From Rhodothermaceae bacterium (GTDB lineage Bacteria > Bacteroidota > Rhodothermia > Rhodothermales > Rubricoccaceae): a DNA stretch of 25,481 bases. The DNA lies in contig JABDIZ010000083.1 in the NCBI GenBank assembly GCA_013003465.1, positions 1 through 25,481 of the forward strand. Direction: 5' to 3'. Shown in pieces: positions 6,171-13,819 of the stretch. The notes beneath the pieces were generated by a model. It did no database searches and was not told the origin of the DNA. It saw nothing but the letters and a program-made list of their open reading frames with translations. Every line of letters begins with the position of its first letter. The first letter of the stretch is position 1. The position numbers were made by a program, and so were the translations under genes.

Positions 6171-6296
6171 GTATAGCGCTTATAGGCCGACCGGGAGCAC
6201 CAGCGTCCTCGGCTCGTCGGAACAGCACCGCCAGACATAGCCATCGTCCCGCCGCCGTGCCTCCACTCCCGGCGGCTGAATCGCAACCTGTTCTGG
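6171..6296 (+). other. attC-like recombination site 6 (last recognised)
   Basis: The left core GTATAGC (6171-6177) faces the right core GTTCTGG (6290-6296). GGCCGACCGGGAGC in the left arm pairs with CTCCCGGCGGCT in the right arm, leaving one unpaired A. GGCTGAA (6274-6280) starts 16 bases before GTT. It closes the lipoprotein cassette. The 174 bp before it (5997-6170) show no gene, and no further site follows, so this is the apparent distal end of the array. Confidence 0.65.
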
Positions 6297-6304
6297 CACT
6301 GTGA

Positions 6305-6327
6305 CACTGAGACGGAGGGTCTCAGTG
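6305..6327. other. Perfect 9-bp inverted repeat beyond the last attC
   Basis: CACTGAGAC and GTCTCAGTG flank a five-base loop (GGAGG), nine bases after the last attC right core. It lacks a T-run, so it is not a standard terminator. The remaining bases to 6485 hold no convincing gene. The structure may mark the junction between array and chromosome or shape the leader of the next gene. Confidence 0.4.
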
Positions 6328-6485
6328 GACGGCTTCGCTTCGGTCCTGAGAGAGCGGCCTTGATGGAGTAGCGCGGTGGCGCTTACGTTGCGTCGCTCAA
6401 CGCCATGCTGCCGTTGCTGGTGAATGGCTTTCTGCTACAGATGAGCCTTGTACCCTGTGGCTCCCTACGAACACGCAAGCAGTCC

Positions 6486-7625
6486 ATGTCATTCCTTACC
6501 GTCGGTGTATTCGCTACGTCTCAGAAAGAGCACGAACGAAGGGTGCCCATTCATCCGGATCAACTCAGCTGGATCGATGAGGACGTGCGTCGCCACCTGA
6601 TCTTCGAGACCGATTATGGCGTGCCCTTCGGAGTCTCGAATGACACCATACAAACACTCTCCGGTGGCACAGCCAGCCGGGCCGACCTGTTCGACCAGTG
6701 CGACATCGCCCTCCTCGCCAAACCGGTGCAGGCCGACTTCGCCCAGATGAAGGAAGGCACCATTCACTGGGGCTGGCCTCATTGTGTTCAGCAGCGGGAC
6801 ATCACCCAGACGGCGATCGACCGCAAGCTGACCCTCATCGCCTGGGAAGCCATGCACCGCTGGAGCAAACACGGCGACTGGCAGATGCACATCTTCCACA
6901 ACAACAACGAAATGGCAGGCTACGCCGGTGTCATGCATGCGATGAGCCTGGCGGGCATCGACGGCAATTACGGTCGGAAACGCAAGGCCGTCGTGATCAG
7001 CTTTGGCTCGGTGAGTCGAGGCGCCATTCGGGCCTTGCGGGCGAGGGGCGTCCAGGATATCACCGTCTTCACCCAGCGGCACTTCGTGCTGGTGGCGGAC
7101 CAAATGCCCGGCGTCGACTACTTCCAGTTCGAAGAGAACGAACGCGGCGAGTTGGCCTCCCTTCACCCCGACCGGATGTCCCGGCCCCTCGTGGACGAGC
7201 TGGCCGACGCCGACCTCATCGTCAACGGCATCTTGCAGGACACCGATCATCCACTGATGTTCGTGTCGGAGGGCGAGGAGGATCGACTGAAAGCGAACTG
7301 CCTGATCGTAGATGTGAGCTGCGACGAGGGGATGGGGTTTCATTTTGCGAGACCCACCTCCTTCGCCGATCCGATGTTCAAGGTCGGCCACGTGCACTAC
7401 TACGCCGTCGACCACACCCCTTCGTATCTGTGGAACAGCGCCTCCTGGGAGATCTCAAACAGCCTGGTGCCCTATCTTCCCATCGTGATGGGCGGACCGG
7501 AACGGTGGGAGCAAAGCGAAACCATTCGCAAGGCCATCGAAATACAGGACGGCGTGATCAAGAACCCAAAGATCCTTTCTTTTCAGAACAGGACACCATC
7601 GTATCCGCATTCCTATGAATCGTAA
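6486..7625 (+). CDS. N5-(carboxyethyl)ornithine synthase-like dehydrogenase
   Basis: From ATG 6486 there are 379 residues. The N-terminal part matches the alanine dehydrogenase/PNT fold (VGVFATSQKEHERRVPIHPDQL). Motifs HWGWPHCVQ (about 94), LIAWEAMHRW, HIFHNNNEMAGYAG and VVISFGSVSRGAIRAL (about 168, nucleotide-binding turn) followed by DITVFTQR are those I associate with N5-(carboxyethyl)ornithine synthase. That enzyme condenses pyruvate with the side-chain amine of ornithine (or lysine) using NADPH. A lysine or alanine dehydrogenase relative is the alternative. The frame is open upstream to 6405 but only the part from 6486 looks family-like. It is monocistronic, lies just beyond the cassette array and converges on the cotransporter gene. 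Its third codon positions look less GC-rich than those of the genes to its right. Confidence 0.75.
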   Translation: MSFLTVGVFATSQKEHERRVPIHPDQLSWIDEDVRRHLIFETDYGVPFGVSNDTIQTLSGGTASRADLFDQCDIALLAKPVQADFAQMKEGTIHWGWPHCVQQRDITQTAIDRKLTLIAWEAMHRWSKHGDWQMHIFHNNNEMAGYAGVMHAMSLAGIDGNYGRKRKAVVISFGSVSRGAIRALRARGVQDITVFTQRHFVLVADQMPGVDYFQFEENERGELASLHPDRMSRPLVDELADADLIVNGILQDTDHPLMFVSEGEEDRLKANCLIVDVSCDEGMGFHFARPTSFADPMFKVGHVHYYAVDHTPSYLWNSASWEISNSLVPYLPIVMGGPERWEQSETIRKAIEIQDGVIKNPKILSFQNRTPSYPHSYES

Positions 7626-7706
7626 TAGCTCGCAACCTCGTCTGTGCTTAACAGGAGGAAGACCGCCTCGCCGCGCAAGAAGAGGTTGACACCCTCACTC
7701 GCTGAT

Positions 7707-7734
7707 GTCCTCCCGAGCGTAGTCGAGGGATCTG
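7707..7734 (+). repeat. Dispersed REP-like element, short form
   Basis: GTCCTCCCGAGC...GTCGAGGGATCTG is a variant of the GTCATCCTGAGC...GTCGAAGGATCT type of intergenic repeat. It faces a longer inverted copy at 7797-7844, so the pair could form a long stem between the convergent genes ending at 7625 and 7859. Confidence 0.55.
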
Positions 7735-7796
7735 TGCCGGTTCCGTGTATTCTCCTCGGCAACGCGTTCTTGCCTGCCCAGGAGCCACGTACTCGG

Positions 7797-7844
7797 CAGA
7801 GATCCGTTCGACTCCGGCCTGACGGCCTCCGCTCAGGATGACAG
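7797..7844 (-). repeat. Dispersed REP-like element, long form with internal hairpin
   Basis: On the minus strand this reads CTGTCATCCTGAGC...GAGTCGAACGGATCTCTG with an inner GGCC-GTCA-GGCC segment that the short form lacks. The same long form recurs on the plus strand at 25420-25463. It lies 15 bp from the end of the cotransporter gene and may act in termination or mRNA stability. Confidence 0.6.
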
Positions 7845-7858
7845 AAGAGGAATCAGGC

Positions 7859-10159
7859 TCAGTCGATGGTGAGTTGCTGCGGGGCGTAGACGAAGAGCAC
7901 GTCGTGTAGCTCGGGGTGGTTGAGGAAGACGGCCTCGCCCCGCTCGGCCAAGCTCTCCAGCGTGAACCCGAACACCACGAGGTCGGCCTGCGCCGAGTGC
8001 CGCCGGACGTGCGCCCGGTAGGCCTCCACGCTGCTGACGGAGATGAACCGCACGTTCTTCGGCGAGACGGGTAGCCGCCCCTCCTCGATCAGTTCTTCCA
8101 GGCGGGCCCGCTGCTCGGCGATGTGCTCGGCCGGATATGCCGCGAAAACGCGGATCTCGGCATCGGCCCACGCCGGGTGGCCCAGCAACACGTAGGCCAG
8201 CAGAATCATCAGGTTGGCGTTGTCCTCGTCGTTCCATGTCAGCCAGAGATGCACCGCCTTGCGCTCGCCGAAGAACGTGTCGCCGTGGCGAAGGACGACC
8301 TGCGTCATGCGCGTCCCGGCCACGAAGCGGACCTGCTCCACGATGTCGGTCACCACCTCGGGCGGGTCGTGGACGCTGAACTCGAACAGGATGGTGTTGT
8401 TGTTGAGCCCCGAGACGCCAGGGATCTGCACGCTCTGCGCCAGCGCCGAGATTTTGGACGGGCTCACGACGGTGTCCACGTAGACCGAGCTGTGCCGCCG
8501 CTGCGCCTGCTCCACCATCTTCCGCTTCACGCGCTGGCTCTCGCGGAACGACTTGGCGTCGAGCAGGCCGGGGATGTAGTGCAGGTAGGTCCCGAAGCCG
8601 TGGCGGTGGCAGAGCCACTGCATGAGCTCCTGCGGCGCGCGGCGGTCGAACGTCCGGTCGTTGACCATCAGGATGCTGGGGCGCCACTCGCTGCTGCGGA
8701 GGCGCTGCCGCCTCGGCTGGAGGCGCAGGTTGAAGTACCGCGTGATCTGCGTCATGACGCCCTCGAACATGACGCCGAGGCCGTCCTCGTGGCCCTTCCG
8801 CCGCACGACGAGCTGGTAGAGCCCCGCCATGACGAGCAGCGCGAGGACCGCAAAGACGGGGTCCATCAGGAACATCATCAGCAGGCACATCAGCGCCCCA
8901 AAGAGGCTCAGGTACCAGCGCGAGCGGAACGACGGGCGGTAGTCGGGCCGCGCAGCGAAGTGCTCCAGGAACGAGATGGCGCAGAGCGAGCCGTACGTCA
9001 CCATAAAGAACATGGAGATGAGCCGCGCCACGAGGTTGACGTTGCCCAGCAACACGATCACGAGTGCAATGGCAGCCGTGGCGAGCGTTGCGTTGCGCGG
9101 CTCGTTGACGACGCCCCGCCCCGCGGCCAGCCACGCGTTGCCCCGGCTGATCGGCAGGCCCTCGTCATCGCCGAGCGCCTGGAGCGTGCGCGGCGCCACG
9201 AGCACCGAGCCGATGGCCGAGGAGAGCGTCGCTGCGCCGAGGCCGATCAGGATCATTGGCCCCCAGAGCGCGATCTGCGCCATCACGAGTTGGTCGTCAC
9301 GCAGCAGGTCCACCGGCGCCGAGGTCGCCAGCTTGATCACGATGGCGATGTACATCAGCATCCCGATGAGGGTGGCCGCCATCGTGCCGAGCGGGATGGA
9401 CTTCTTCGGGTTGGCGAGGTCCCCGGACAAGCCCACGCCCGCCGTCATGCCCGTGAACGCAGGGAAGCAGATGGCGAAGACGATGAAGAAGGCGTCGCCG
9501 CCGGAGGCCGTCAGCGAGAACGTGCTCGGGTCGTACCCCTCCGCGGGGCTCCCCAGGAAGAACATGATCAGCGACGCGATGAGTGTGGCGACCACCACGT
9601 ACAGCACGCGCACGCCGAGATCGGCCCCCTTGGTGAGCACCAGCGTGAGGAGCAACAGCGTCGCGGGCAGCGAGATGATGCGGGGGTCGTAGAACCCGAT
9701 CTGGGCCTCAAACCACGCGGCGAACGGGCTGAAGGCCTCCGCAAAGGCAATCATGTAGAAGGCCACCGAGATCGCCTGCGAGAGGTAGAGCGAAATCCCG
9801 ATGACGCTCCCGATGGTGGGGCCGAACGAGCGCGAGATGATGAAGTACTCGCCGCCGCCCTCCACCTTGCGATTGGTTGCGATCTCGGCGAGCGCGAGAG
9901 CCGTCGGAATCGTGACGAGGTGCCCCAACAGGATGATGCCGAAGGCACCCAGCAGGCCCACATTCCCCACCGCATAGCCGAAGCGGAGAAACATGATGGC
10001 GCCGAGGATGGTCGAGATCCCGGCCATGAAGACCGGCAACGTCCCGAAGCCGTGCCCACCGCCGTTCTCTTCGACAGCGGACACACCATCGCCGCTGCCC
10101 CGCCGCCAGCGCGAACGGCGCGGCGGAGATGCAGCCTCAGCCTGGGGTTCGGATTCCAT
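7859..10159 (-). CDS. SLC12-type cation:chloride cotransporter family protein
   Basis: The protein has 766 residues. After a polar 37-residue N-terminus comes an APC-superfamily transporter core of about 12 spans to roughly residue 470. Typical motifs are FGTLPVFMAGISTILGAIMF, LRFGYAVG, KVEGGGEYFIISRS, FAICFPAFTGMTAGVGLSGDL with LANPKKSIPLGT, and SSAIGSVLVAPRTLQAL. About 290 cytosolic residues follow (ILMVNDRTFDRRAPQELMQW, VVLRHGDTFFGERKAVHLWL), the arrangement of SLC12 C-terminal domains. Eukaryotic members couple chloride to Na+ and/or K+; substrates of bacterial ones are mostly unproven. It is transcribed leftwards, 90 bp downstream of cphA, and may be cotranscribed with it, though a repeat hairpin lies between them. 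ATG 10159 is the natural start. Confidence 0.88.
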   Translation of the reverse strand: MESEPQAEAASPPRRSRWRRGSGDGVSAVEENGGGHGFGTLPVFMAGISTILGAIMFLRFGYAVGNVGLLGAFGIILLGHLVTIPTALALAEIATNRKVEGGGEYFIISRSFGPTIGSVIGISLYLSQAISVAFYMIAFAEAFSPFAAWFEAQIGFYDPRIISLPATLLLLTLVLTKGADLGVRVLYVVVATLIASLIMFFLGSPAEGYDPSTFSLTASGGDAFFIVFAICFPAFTGMTAGVGLSGDLANPKKSIPLGTMAATLIGMLMYIAIVIKLATSAPVDLLRDDQLVMAQIALWGPMILIGLGAATLSSAIGSVLVAPRTLQALGDDEGLPISRGNAWLAAGRGVVNEPRNATLATAAIALVIVLLGNVNLVARLISMFFMVTYGSLCAISFLEHFAARPDYRPSFRSRWYLSLFGALMCLLMMFLMDPVFAVLALLVMAGLYQLVVRRKGHEDGLGVMFEGVMTQITRYFNLRLQPRRQRLRSSEWRPSILMVNDRTFDRRAPQELMQWLCHRHGFGTYLHYIPGLLDAKSFRESQRVKRKMVEQAQRRHSSVYVDTVVSPSKISALAQSVQIPGVSGLNNNTILFEFSVHDPPEVVTDIVEQVRFVAGTRMTQVVLRHGDTFFGERKAVHLWLTWNDEDNANLMILLAYVLLGHPAWADAEIRVFAAYPAEHIAEQRARLEELIEEGRLPVSPKNVRFISVSSVEAYRAHVRRHSAQADLVVFGFTLESLAERGEAVFLNHPELHDVLFVYAPQQLTID

Positions 10160-10197
10160 GTATGCCTCTATGCTCGGCGCGAAGGCCGCACAATACG

Positions 10198-10220
10198 GTC
10201 ATCCCGAGCTTCAGGATGAC
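10198..10220. repeat. Palindrome made of REP-element ends
   Basis: GTCATCC-N9-GGATGAC is a perfect 7-bp inverted repeat. Both arms are the terminal string of the dispersed element seen at 7797-7844, suggesting a deletion derivative or two fused ends. It lies between cphA and the cotransporter gene on the leftward transcript, where it could form an RNA hairpin. There is no T-run. Confidence 0.5.
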
Positions 10221-10249
10221 ATGATAATGGATACCCTCTTGTCGCATCG

Positions 10250-13111
10250 TTAGTCCGCCTCCTCGTCGTGGACGACGCGAACGCCGCGTCGGTCGCGGAC
10301 GAGCCGCTGGCCGCTCTGCAACTGAAAGGCTTCTTCTTCGACGGTCGCCGTCACGGGACCTGGGGCGGGTTCGGCGTCATCGCCCTCGCCATCAACGGCG
10401 TCCATGCGCGTCGTCGCGCCGTTGGTGTGCGGCTCGGCGGGCGTCGTCTGCCCGAACTGCACGATCTGCTTCCACGAGCGGCTGATGTCATCGCCGAAGA
10501 TGAGCAACAGGTCGCCTTCCTCGCAGACGTTGAGTGCATGATCGATGGCCTCCTCTTCGGCCACGATCACATCGATCTGCTCATCGGAGACCCCCGCGTC
10601 GAGAAGCGTCTGGCGCAGCATCTGCGGGATCTCGTCAACCCCACGCCCGCGGCGGTGGTCGTCCCGCTTGCAGACGTAGTGGTCGAAGTGTCCGGCCGCA
10701 TGGCGTGCAATGGCCTCCACGTCCTCGTCGCGGCGGTCGCCGGGGGCGGCGAGGACGAGGCGCTTGATGCCAGGCACGTCGAGCTTGTCGGCGAGGTCGA
10801 CCATCATGGCTACGGCGTCGGGGTTGTGCGCGTAGTCGAGGATGACCTTGAAGGGATGCTCGTCGTAGATGTTGAGGCGGCCCGGCGCTTCGTAGTAGCT
10901 CGTGGAGAAGGTGCGCAGGCCGTGGCGAATCTGCTCCAGCGAGATGTCCATCGGCCCCTCGCCGAGTGCGTGCGCGCAGGCCGCCGCGAACATGGCATTC
11001 TGGACGTTGTGGACGGCCTTGCCTTCGAGCGTCGCCGGGATGAGGTGCGTCCACAGCAGCGGGATGTGACGCCCGCCGTCGTAGATGGTGATCATGTCGC
11101 CGTTGATGCCTTGCTCCAGTACCACGGCGCAGCCGCCCGCGCGGATGTGCTCCCGGACGAGCGCGTTGCCGGGGTTCATGGTCACGTAGCAGAGGCGCTC
11201 GGCCTGCGTGTGTGCCGCCATCGCGAGGCAGTGCTCGTCGTCGGCGTTCAACACGGCGGAGTCCGTGGCGACCTCGATGGGGATGCGTTTGATCTCGGCG
11301 AGTTGCTCTAAGGTCTCGATGCCCTTGAGGCCGAGGTGGTCGGCGGCCACGTTGATGCAGGCCGCCACGTTACATTCCGAGAAGCCGAGGCCGGAGCGCA
11401 GCAGTCCGCCGCGCGCCGTTTCGAGGACGGCCACGTCCACGTCGGGGTCGCGCAGGACCATGCTTGATGAGGCAGGGCCTGTCATGTCGCCCTTGACCGT
11501 CAGGCTGCCGTTGATGAACACGCCGTCGGAGGAGGTAGAGCCCGGCGTGTAGCCCGCCATCTTGACGATGTGCGCGAGCATGCGCGAGGTCGTCGTCTTC
11601 CCGTTCGTGCCGGTGATCGCCGCAATCGGGATGCGCGCGGGCGTGCCGGGTGGAAAGAGCATGTCGATGACCGGCGCGGCCACATCGCGCGGCGTGCCCT
11701 CGCTCGGGGCGACGTGCATGCGAAAGCCCGGCGCGGCATTGCACTCGACAATCGCGCCGCCGATCTCGCGCCACGACTGCGTCATGTCGTCCGTCAGGAA
11801 ATCCACGCCCCCCACGTCAAGGCCGATGGCCTTGATGGCGCGCTCGGCCATGGCCACGTTGTCCGGGTGCGCCACGTCGGTCAGGTCGATGGCCGTGCCG
11901 CCCGTAGAGAGGTTGGCCGTCGAGCGGAGGTAGAACACCTGGCCCTCGGGCAGGACGGTCTCTTTGGTGTAGCCCGCCTTCTCCAACAGGCGCTCGGCCT
12001 GCTCATCGAACTGCAACTTGGTGAGCACCTTCTCGTGCCCCACCCCGCGCCGCGGATCCTCGTTGACGCGTTCGACCAGTTCCTCGATGGTGTGCTCGCC
12101 ATCGCCCTTGACGTGGCCGGGGACGCGCTTCGCTACCGCCACCAGCTTGCCGTTGACGACGAGCATGCGGTGGTCGAACCCCGTGACGAAGCTCTCCACG
12201 AGGACGCTCCGCCCGGTGCCATGCTGCTGTGCCACACCGAAGGCCGTCCGCACCTGGTCCTCGTCCATCAAGCGGATGGAGACGCCACGCCCGTGGTTGG
12301 CGTTGAGCGGTTTGACGACGACGGGGTAGCCAATGCGTTCGGCCGCACGCACGGCCTGCCGCTCGGAATACACCAGCGCCTGCTTCGGGACCGGCAACCC
12401 GAGGTCCTCCAACAAATTGCGCGTGTCCTCTTTATCGGAGGCGATTTCAACCGCGATGTGCCGCGTCTCGCCCGTAACGGTCGCCTGGATGCGCCTCTGG
12501 TAGGTGCCGTGGCCGAACTGCACGAGCGAGTACTTGTTGAGGCGGAGCCACGGGATGCCGCGCGCCTCGGCCGCGTCGATGATGGACTGCGTGCTCGGCC
12601 CGAACTCGCGGCGCTGCGCGAACCGGATGAAGGTGTCACGCTCGTCCTCCCAATCCCATTCCTCGGCCTTCTCGTCCAGGAGGGCCTGGACCTCCTCCGG
12701 GAGCAGGTGCAGAATGAGCCGCCGCCCGAGCGCCCCCGCCTCCAGGCCGACCTCCTTTTCGTGGTACTCGTAGACCATGTCGTACTCGCCGGGTGTGTCC
12801 GTCGAGCGCGTCTTGCCGAAGGTGACATCAATGCCCGCCTCGTTCTGCAACTCGATGGCGACGTGCTCCCAGACGTGGCCGAGCCAGGTGCCCTCCTCCT
12901 CCGTCATGCGGCGGATGAAGCCGCCGGGCTCGCCGTACGAGCAGCCGTGCTCTTGCAGGCCCGGCAGCGCTTCGACCAGGCGCTCGGCGAAGTCGCCCAG
13001 CTTACCCGTCGGGTAGTCCTCCAGCGGCCCGAGGTCGATGACGTGCCGAATGACCGGAAAGCGGGCGTACACGTTGGGGCCGACGTAGACGTTGGTCGAG
13101 CGAATCTGCAT
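10250..13111 (-). CDS. cphA: Cyanophycin synthetase
   Basis: From ATG 13111 there are 953 residues. The enzyme builds cyanophycin by adding Asp to the backbone and Arg to each side chain, using ATP for both steps. The start MQIRSTNVYVGPNVYA is typical, and the open frame above it lacks family character. The N domain (about 1-160) contains HVWEHVAIELQNEAG. The ATP-grasp domain (about 210-480) contains VVVKPLNANHGRG (264-276). The Mur-ligase-like domain has its P-loop GTNGKTTT at 501-508, then DYAHNPDAV and APGDRRDEDV, ending near GDDISRSWKQI. After that comes an unusual acidic extension of about 65 residues ending RRGVRVVHDEEAD, which makes the protein longer than the common 870-900. cphB and iadA lie upstream on the same strand, separated from cphA by a Uma2 remnant. 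Confidence 0.95.
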   Translation of the reverse strand: MQIRSTNVYVGPNVYARFPVIRHVIDLGPLEDYPTGKLGDFAERLVEALPGLQEHGCSYGEPGGFIRRMTEEEGTWLGHVWEHVAIELQNEAGIDVTFGKTRSTDTPGEYDMVYEYHEKEVGLEAGALGRRLILHLLPEEVQALLDEKAEEWDWEDERDTFIRFAQRREFGPSTQSIIDAAEARGIPWLRLNKYSLVQFGHGTYQRRIQATVTGETRHIAVEIASDKEDTRNLLEDLGLPVPKQALVYSERQAVRAAERIGYPVVVKPLNANHGRGVSIRLMDEDQVRTAFGVAQQHGTGRSVLVESFVTGFDHRMLVVNGKLVAVAKRVPGHVKGDGEHTIEELVERVNEDPRRGVGHEKVLTKLQFDEQAERLLEKAGYTKETVLPEGQVFYLRSTANLSTGGTAIDLTDVAHPDNVAMAERAIKAIGLDVGGVDFLTDDMTQSWREIGGAIVECNAAPGFRMHVAPSEGTPRDVAAPVIDMLFPPGTPARIPIAAITGTNGKTTTSRMLAHIVKMAGYTPGSTSSDGVFINGSLTVKGDMTGPASSSMVLRDPDVDVAVLETARGGLLRSGLGFSECNVAACINVAADHLGLKGIETLEQLAEIKRIPIEVATDSAVLNADDEHCLAMAAHTQAERLCYVTMNPGNALVREHIRAGGCAVVLEQGINGDMITIYDGGRHIPLLWTHLIPATLEGKAVHNVQNAMFAAACAHALGEGPMDISLEQIRHGLRTFSTSYYEAPGRLNIYDEHPFKVILDYAHNPDAVAMMVDLADKLDVPGIKRLVLAAPGDRRDEDVEAIARHAAGHFDHYVCKRDDHRRGRGVDEIPQMLRQTLLDAGVSDEQIDVIVAEEEAIDHALNVCEEGDLLLIFGDDISRSWKQIVQFGQTTPAEPHTNGATTRMDAVDGEGDDAEPAPGPVTATVEEEAFQLQSGQRLVRDRRGVRVVHDEEAD

Positions 13112-13231
13112 GGGAGCGCGGGCGAGTTCAATCCGTAGCGGAAAGTACGCCGCCGCTCGATACCGGGCTCCCCCTGACAGCAGGTCGGCAGCCGCCCATC
13201 GTACCTTCGTCGTGCATCTCCTGCCGGACGC

Positions 13232-13819
13232 ATAGCCGAGCTGAAGCCCTTCCTCACGCCCGAGGCCTACCTCGAATAGGAGCGCCAGGCGGAAGCCAAG
13301 AGCGAATACTTCCAGGGCGAGGTCTTCGCCATGTCGGGCGCTAGCCGTAACCACGTCGCACTCTCGACCATGTTCGCCGCGCTGCTGATCGGTGGGCTCC
13401 GGGAGCGCAAGTGTGGTGTATTCACCAGTGATTTGCGCGTGCACATTCCAAGCACTGGCCTCTACACCTACCCGGACGTGGCGGCCGTCTGCGGGGAGGA
13501 GCGGTTCCTTGACGACGAAGTCGACACGCTCCTCAACCCGGTGCTGATCACCGAGGTGCTCTCAGCATCGACCGAGGACTACGACCGGGGCCGCACGGCC
13601 GCATTCTACCGCGAGATCGAATCGCTGGAGGAGTATGTGGTCGTGGCGCAGGACCGGAAGGCTGTGGAGGTCTACCGCCGCCTCGCGCCGGACCACTGGG
13701 AGTTGTTCACCCTCCACGGCGAGGGGGCGACAGCCGAGTTAGCCTCCGTCGGGGTTCGCGTCGAACTGGACGCCCTTTACGCCCAGGTGCGTTTCGACGA
13801 CGACGCGCCTCAGTCCTGA
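13232..13819 (+). pseudogene. Uma2-family endonuclease remnant (lost start, in-frame stop)
   Basis: Reading in the frame of ATG 13331, the upstream bases encode AELKPFLTPEAYLE, stop, ERQAEAKSEYFQGEVFAMSG, which joins smoothly to the rest of a Uma2 (DUF820) protein. The codon where a start is expected (13232-13234) is ATA, and 13277-13279 is TAG where a sense codon such as CAG would restore the frame. The remainder keeps YPDVAAV, LITEVLSASTEDYDRGRTAAFYREI and the YVVVAQDRKAVEVYR strands of the PD-(D/E)XK-like fold. Translation could restart at ATG 13331 (162 residues) but would lack the first conserved segment. Its stop overlaps the end of cphB tail-to-tail by 10 bp. Uma2 genes multiply in some lineages, and their function is unclear. 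Confidence 0.75.

Larger units (their letters stand above)
1..6296 (+). mobile_element. Integron gene-cassette array (distal part, left end not seen)
   Basis: Six attC-like sites separate short cargo units whose genes, apart from the one at the left edge, all point rightwards. In five of six sites a GGCTGAG-like box starts exactly 16 bases before the terminal GTT core (14 in the site at 2098). In four sites the left arm reads AAC-N6-CTGCA. Left and right arms are complementary with one or more unpaired bases, as in attC folding. Taking the crossover as G^TT, the complete cassettes are 1388-2210, 2211-3061, 3062-4614, 4615-5623 and 5624-6289. No integrase or attI is visible. In known integrons cassette genes point away from attI, so the platform would be left of the window. 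The cargo (small membrane, secreted and unknown proteins) fits chromosomal cassette arrays. The call rests on site structure read by eye, not on a model search. Confidence 0.75.

Noticed and set aside
1..6296. CRISPR array as an explanation for the repeated intergenic sequences
   Set aside because: The repeats are about 125 bp, internally palindromic, variable in the centre and separated by genes of 100-600 bp or more, not by uniform short spacers.
6305..6327. Intrinsic terminator after the last cassette
   Set aside because: The 9-bp stem is perfect but no T-run follows on either strand.
8123..10219. Long plus-strand open frame opposite the cotransporter gene
   Set aside because: Its product is a low-complexity Arg/His/Asp/Glu-rich chain, the usual antisense shadow of a GC-rich gene, and the minus strand encodes a clear transporter.
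11570..13138. 522-codon plus-strand open frame opposite cphA
   Set aside because: Composition is shadow-like (Arg/Asp/His/Val-rich, no domain) and the minus strand is an intact cyanophycin synthetase.
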